13,358 nt of DNA from DATEUP01 sp035283065 (GTDB taxonomy: Archaea; Thermoplasmatota; DTKX01; DATEUP01). The notes beneath the pieces were generated by a model. The model worked only from the letters and a program-made list of their open reading frames with translations. It did no database searches and had not been told where the DNA came from. Shown piece by piece: positions 12,227 through 13,358 of this stretch (within the stretch, counting starts at the first letter, position 1; every line of letters begins with the position of its first letter). Where the stretch lies: NCBI GenBank assembly GCA_035283065.1, contig DATEUP010000079.1:1-13358 (forward strand), written 5' to 3'. A program made the position numbers and the translations under genes.

Positions 12227-12947
12227 CGCCAACCTGGAGGCTCTGCCACATATACCAAGTCCCCACGGACCGGAAGGGTCGCCACGGCTCGCCGATCTTC
12301 CTGAGCCGCTCCGGCTTCGGGTGCCCGCGCAGCCCGTAGGCGATCTTCACGCCTCGTCCAAACCCGTAGTCGTCGACGGGGAGCACGTCCGCCCGCCCCA
12401 AGGTGAATATGAGGACCATTTCGGCCGTCCACCGCCCCACTCCCCGCACCTGCGTGAGGTGCTCTATGACCGCCTCGTCGTCCCACGCGCGGAGCTTCCG
12501 CAGCTCGAGCGTCCCATCCTCAACTTTGGCGCTGAGGTCGCGTAAATACGAGAGCTTTTGCGGCGAGACCCCGGCGCCGCGAAGCTCCCCGTCCGAGGTC
12601 GCGAGGATCTCCGCGGGTTTAGGAAACCGCTTCGGCGCGTAGAGGCCCTTGAACTTCCGGTAGATCGAGCCCGCCGCCTTCCCGTTGAGCTGCTGGTAGA
12701 TTATCGCCTCCACAAGGGCCTGGAAGACCTCCGGGTGCCGCTCCGGTTCGAGGCGGCACGGGCCGACCTTCGCGATGACACGCGCCATCACGCCGTCGCA
12801 GGCCTTGAGGTGGCGGACGGCGGGGGCGTGGGAGGGGGGCACGCGGCGGAAAACGACGGTCGGCGAGTTGAACCTAACCTCGGCCCAAAGGCGGGGCCAA
12901 GGCCAATCCGCTTCACCGTGGCGGAGTCTTCTCGGGACCCGTGTCAT
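12210..12947 (-). CDS. DNA-3-methyladenine glycosylase, AlkA-type HhH-GPD family
   Basis: A base-excision repair glycosylase that removes alkylated bases. The helix 'ALVEAIIYQQLNGKAAGSIY' (77-96) is the family's first core helix. The helix-hairpin-helix 'QVRGVGRWTAEMVL' (166-179) is followed by 'LPVDDYGFGRGV' (189-200), whose Asp pair contains the catalytic aspartate (Asp193 aligned to E. coli AlkA D238). 'WRPFRSVGTWYMW' (222-234) is the typical C-terminal helix. No Fe-S cluster cysteines are seen, so it is the AlkA rather than the Nth branch. The N-terminal AlkA TBP-like domain is absent. The ATG at 12947 gives 245 aa, but the first 35 residues are Arg/Trp-rich and weakly coding, so the GTG at 12842 may be the true start. 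It overlaps the next, membrane-protein gene. Confidence 0.9.
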   Translation of the reverse strand: MTRVPRRLRHGEADWPWPRLWAEVRFNSPTVVFRRVPPSHAPAVRHLKACDGVMARVIAKVGPCRLEPERHPEVFQALVEAIIYQQLNGKAAGSIYRKFKGLYAPKRFPKPAEILATSDGELRGAGVSPQKLSYLRDLSAKVEDGTLELRKLRAWDDEAVIEHLTQVRGVGRWTAEMVLIFTLGRADVLPVDDYGFGRGVKIAYGLRGHPKPERLRKIGEPWRPFRSVGTWYMWQSLQVGDETGG

Positions 12948-13034
12948 CTCGGTTCCAGGCGCGAGCGCTCGGGATGGTCACCGGTTGTTTGCCGCCGCCC
13001 GATTCAGGCAAGACGGGCGCCCCCATCAACCGCT

Positions 13035-13358
13035 CTACAACCGTTTGACGCGATCGATGAACTGCTGCGCGTGGGCGATCTCGGCCTGCATACCTTCTTT
13101 CGTCGGGCAGTGGCCATCGTAGAAGCAGTCGCCGTGGAGCGCGTCCGCGAAATACGACAGTTCTGTCGCCAAGCCGCGGTCGAATGCACCTAGGAAGGCT
13201 CGACGCTCCGCGTGCGCGCCCCTCCCAACCGGAGGGGATTTCCCGTGCCGCGCCATGGCCTCATTGACGGCCTCTCCAACAGCGAGCCAGGTCTTCTCGG
13301 CAGCATCCCGAACCTGACGGTAATCACCCGTGCCGTACCCCTTTTTGGCTTCCTCGCG
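13035..13358 (-). CDS. PaREP1/HEPN-like helical protein (N-terminus outside window)
   Basis: The frame is open from the right edge of the window to a TAG at 13035, giving 107 residues of a truncated protein. 'KKGYGTGDYRQVRDAAEKTW' followed by 'LAVGEAVNEA' matches the helix pair of PaREP1-type proteins, and 'YFADALHGDCFYDG' plus the final helix 'EIAHAQQFIDRVKRL' match their C-terminal half, where an 'LHxxFYEG'-like segment is typical. These archaeal proteins belong to the HEPN-like all-helical group, and most have no assigned activity; the HEPN RNase motif RxxxxH is not evident here. The ATG at 13256 lies inside the domain and is not the start. Intergenic 12948-13034 shows no promoter I can defend. 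Confidence 0.65.
   Translation of the reverse strand, partial: REEAKKGYGTGDYRQVRDAAEKTWLAVGEAVNEAMARHGKSPPVGRGAHAERRAFLGAFDRGLATELSYFADALHGDCFYDGHCPTKEGMQAEIAHAQQFIDRVKRL

Noticed and set aside
12558..13193. 211-codon plus-strand open frame
   Set aside because: Mostly antisense to the glycosylase and PaREP1-like genes; composition is that of a shadow frame.

Overview
The window is GC-rich archaeal DNA. Three things point to Archaea: a gene for translation factor aIF5A with the hypusine motif PGKHG, TATA-like box A elements about 27-38 nt upstream of several start codons (implying leaderless or very short-leader mRNAs), and a PaREP1-like protein at the right edge. A high-GC member of the Thermoplasmatota is my best guess at phylum level, but that is an inference from gene content, not a proof. 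I see no rRNA, tRNA, CRISPR array, insertion sequence or prophage.

Layout. The left edge holds the 3' part of a SnoaL/NTF2-like gene (+). Convergent to it is a four-gene minus-strand operon: SDR dehydrogenase -> RidA-like protein -> enoyl-CoA hydratase/isomerase-like crotonase -> acyl-CoA dehydrogenase (3591 down to 411). It looks like an acyl-CoA catabolic unit without a thiolase. Divergent from it are a single-domain VOC (glyoxalase/dioxygenase-fold) protein and a carboxylesterase/phospholipase-type alpha/beta hydrolase (+); the hydrolase lacks a normal start codon. An unrecognised 214-aa gene (5095-5739, -) follows.

The centre is a housekeeping core. A minus-strand operon runs IMPase-family phosphatase -> NAD kinase (4-bp overlap) -> JAMM/MPN metalloprotease. 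Divergent from it, across a two-promoter region, is aIF5A (+), followed by an agmatinase-family ureohydrolase (speB-like) with its own AT-rich promoter and a 14-bp palindrome. Agmatinase makes the putrescine from which the spermidine used to hypusinate aIF5A is derived, so the adjacency makes functional sense. Behind speB lies a reading-frame-broken gene remnant (9602-about 9940).

The right third is accessory in character. It contains a PEBP/YbhB-family protein followed by a probable toxin-antitoxin-like pair (DUF4258-like protein plus YgiT-type zinc-finger protein), two tiny overlapping Cys-containing ORFs (11213-11514, +), a two-helix membrane protein of unknown function, an AlkA-type DNA glycosylase, and a truncated PaREP1/HEPN-like helical protein at the edge. 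No large novel system is evident. The best candidates for something undescribed are the micro-ORF pair, the toxin-antitoxin-like pair, the speB remnant, and the catalytically atypical crotonase and RidA members of the acyl-CoA operon.
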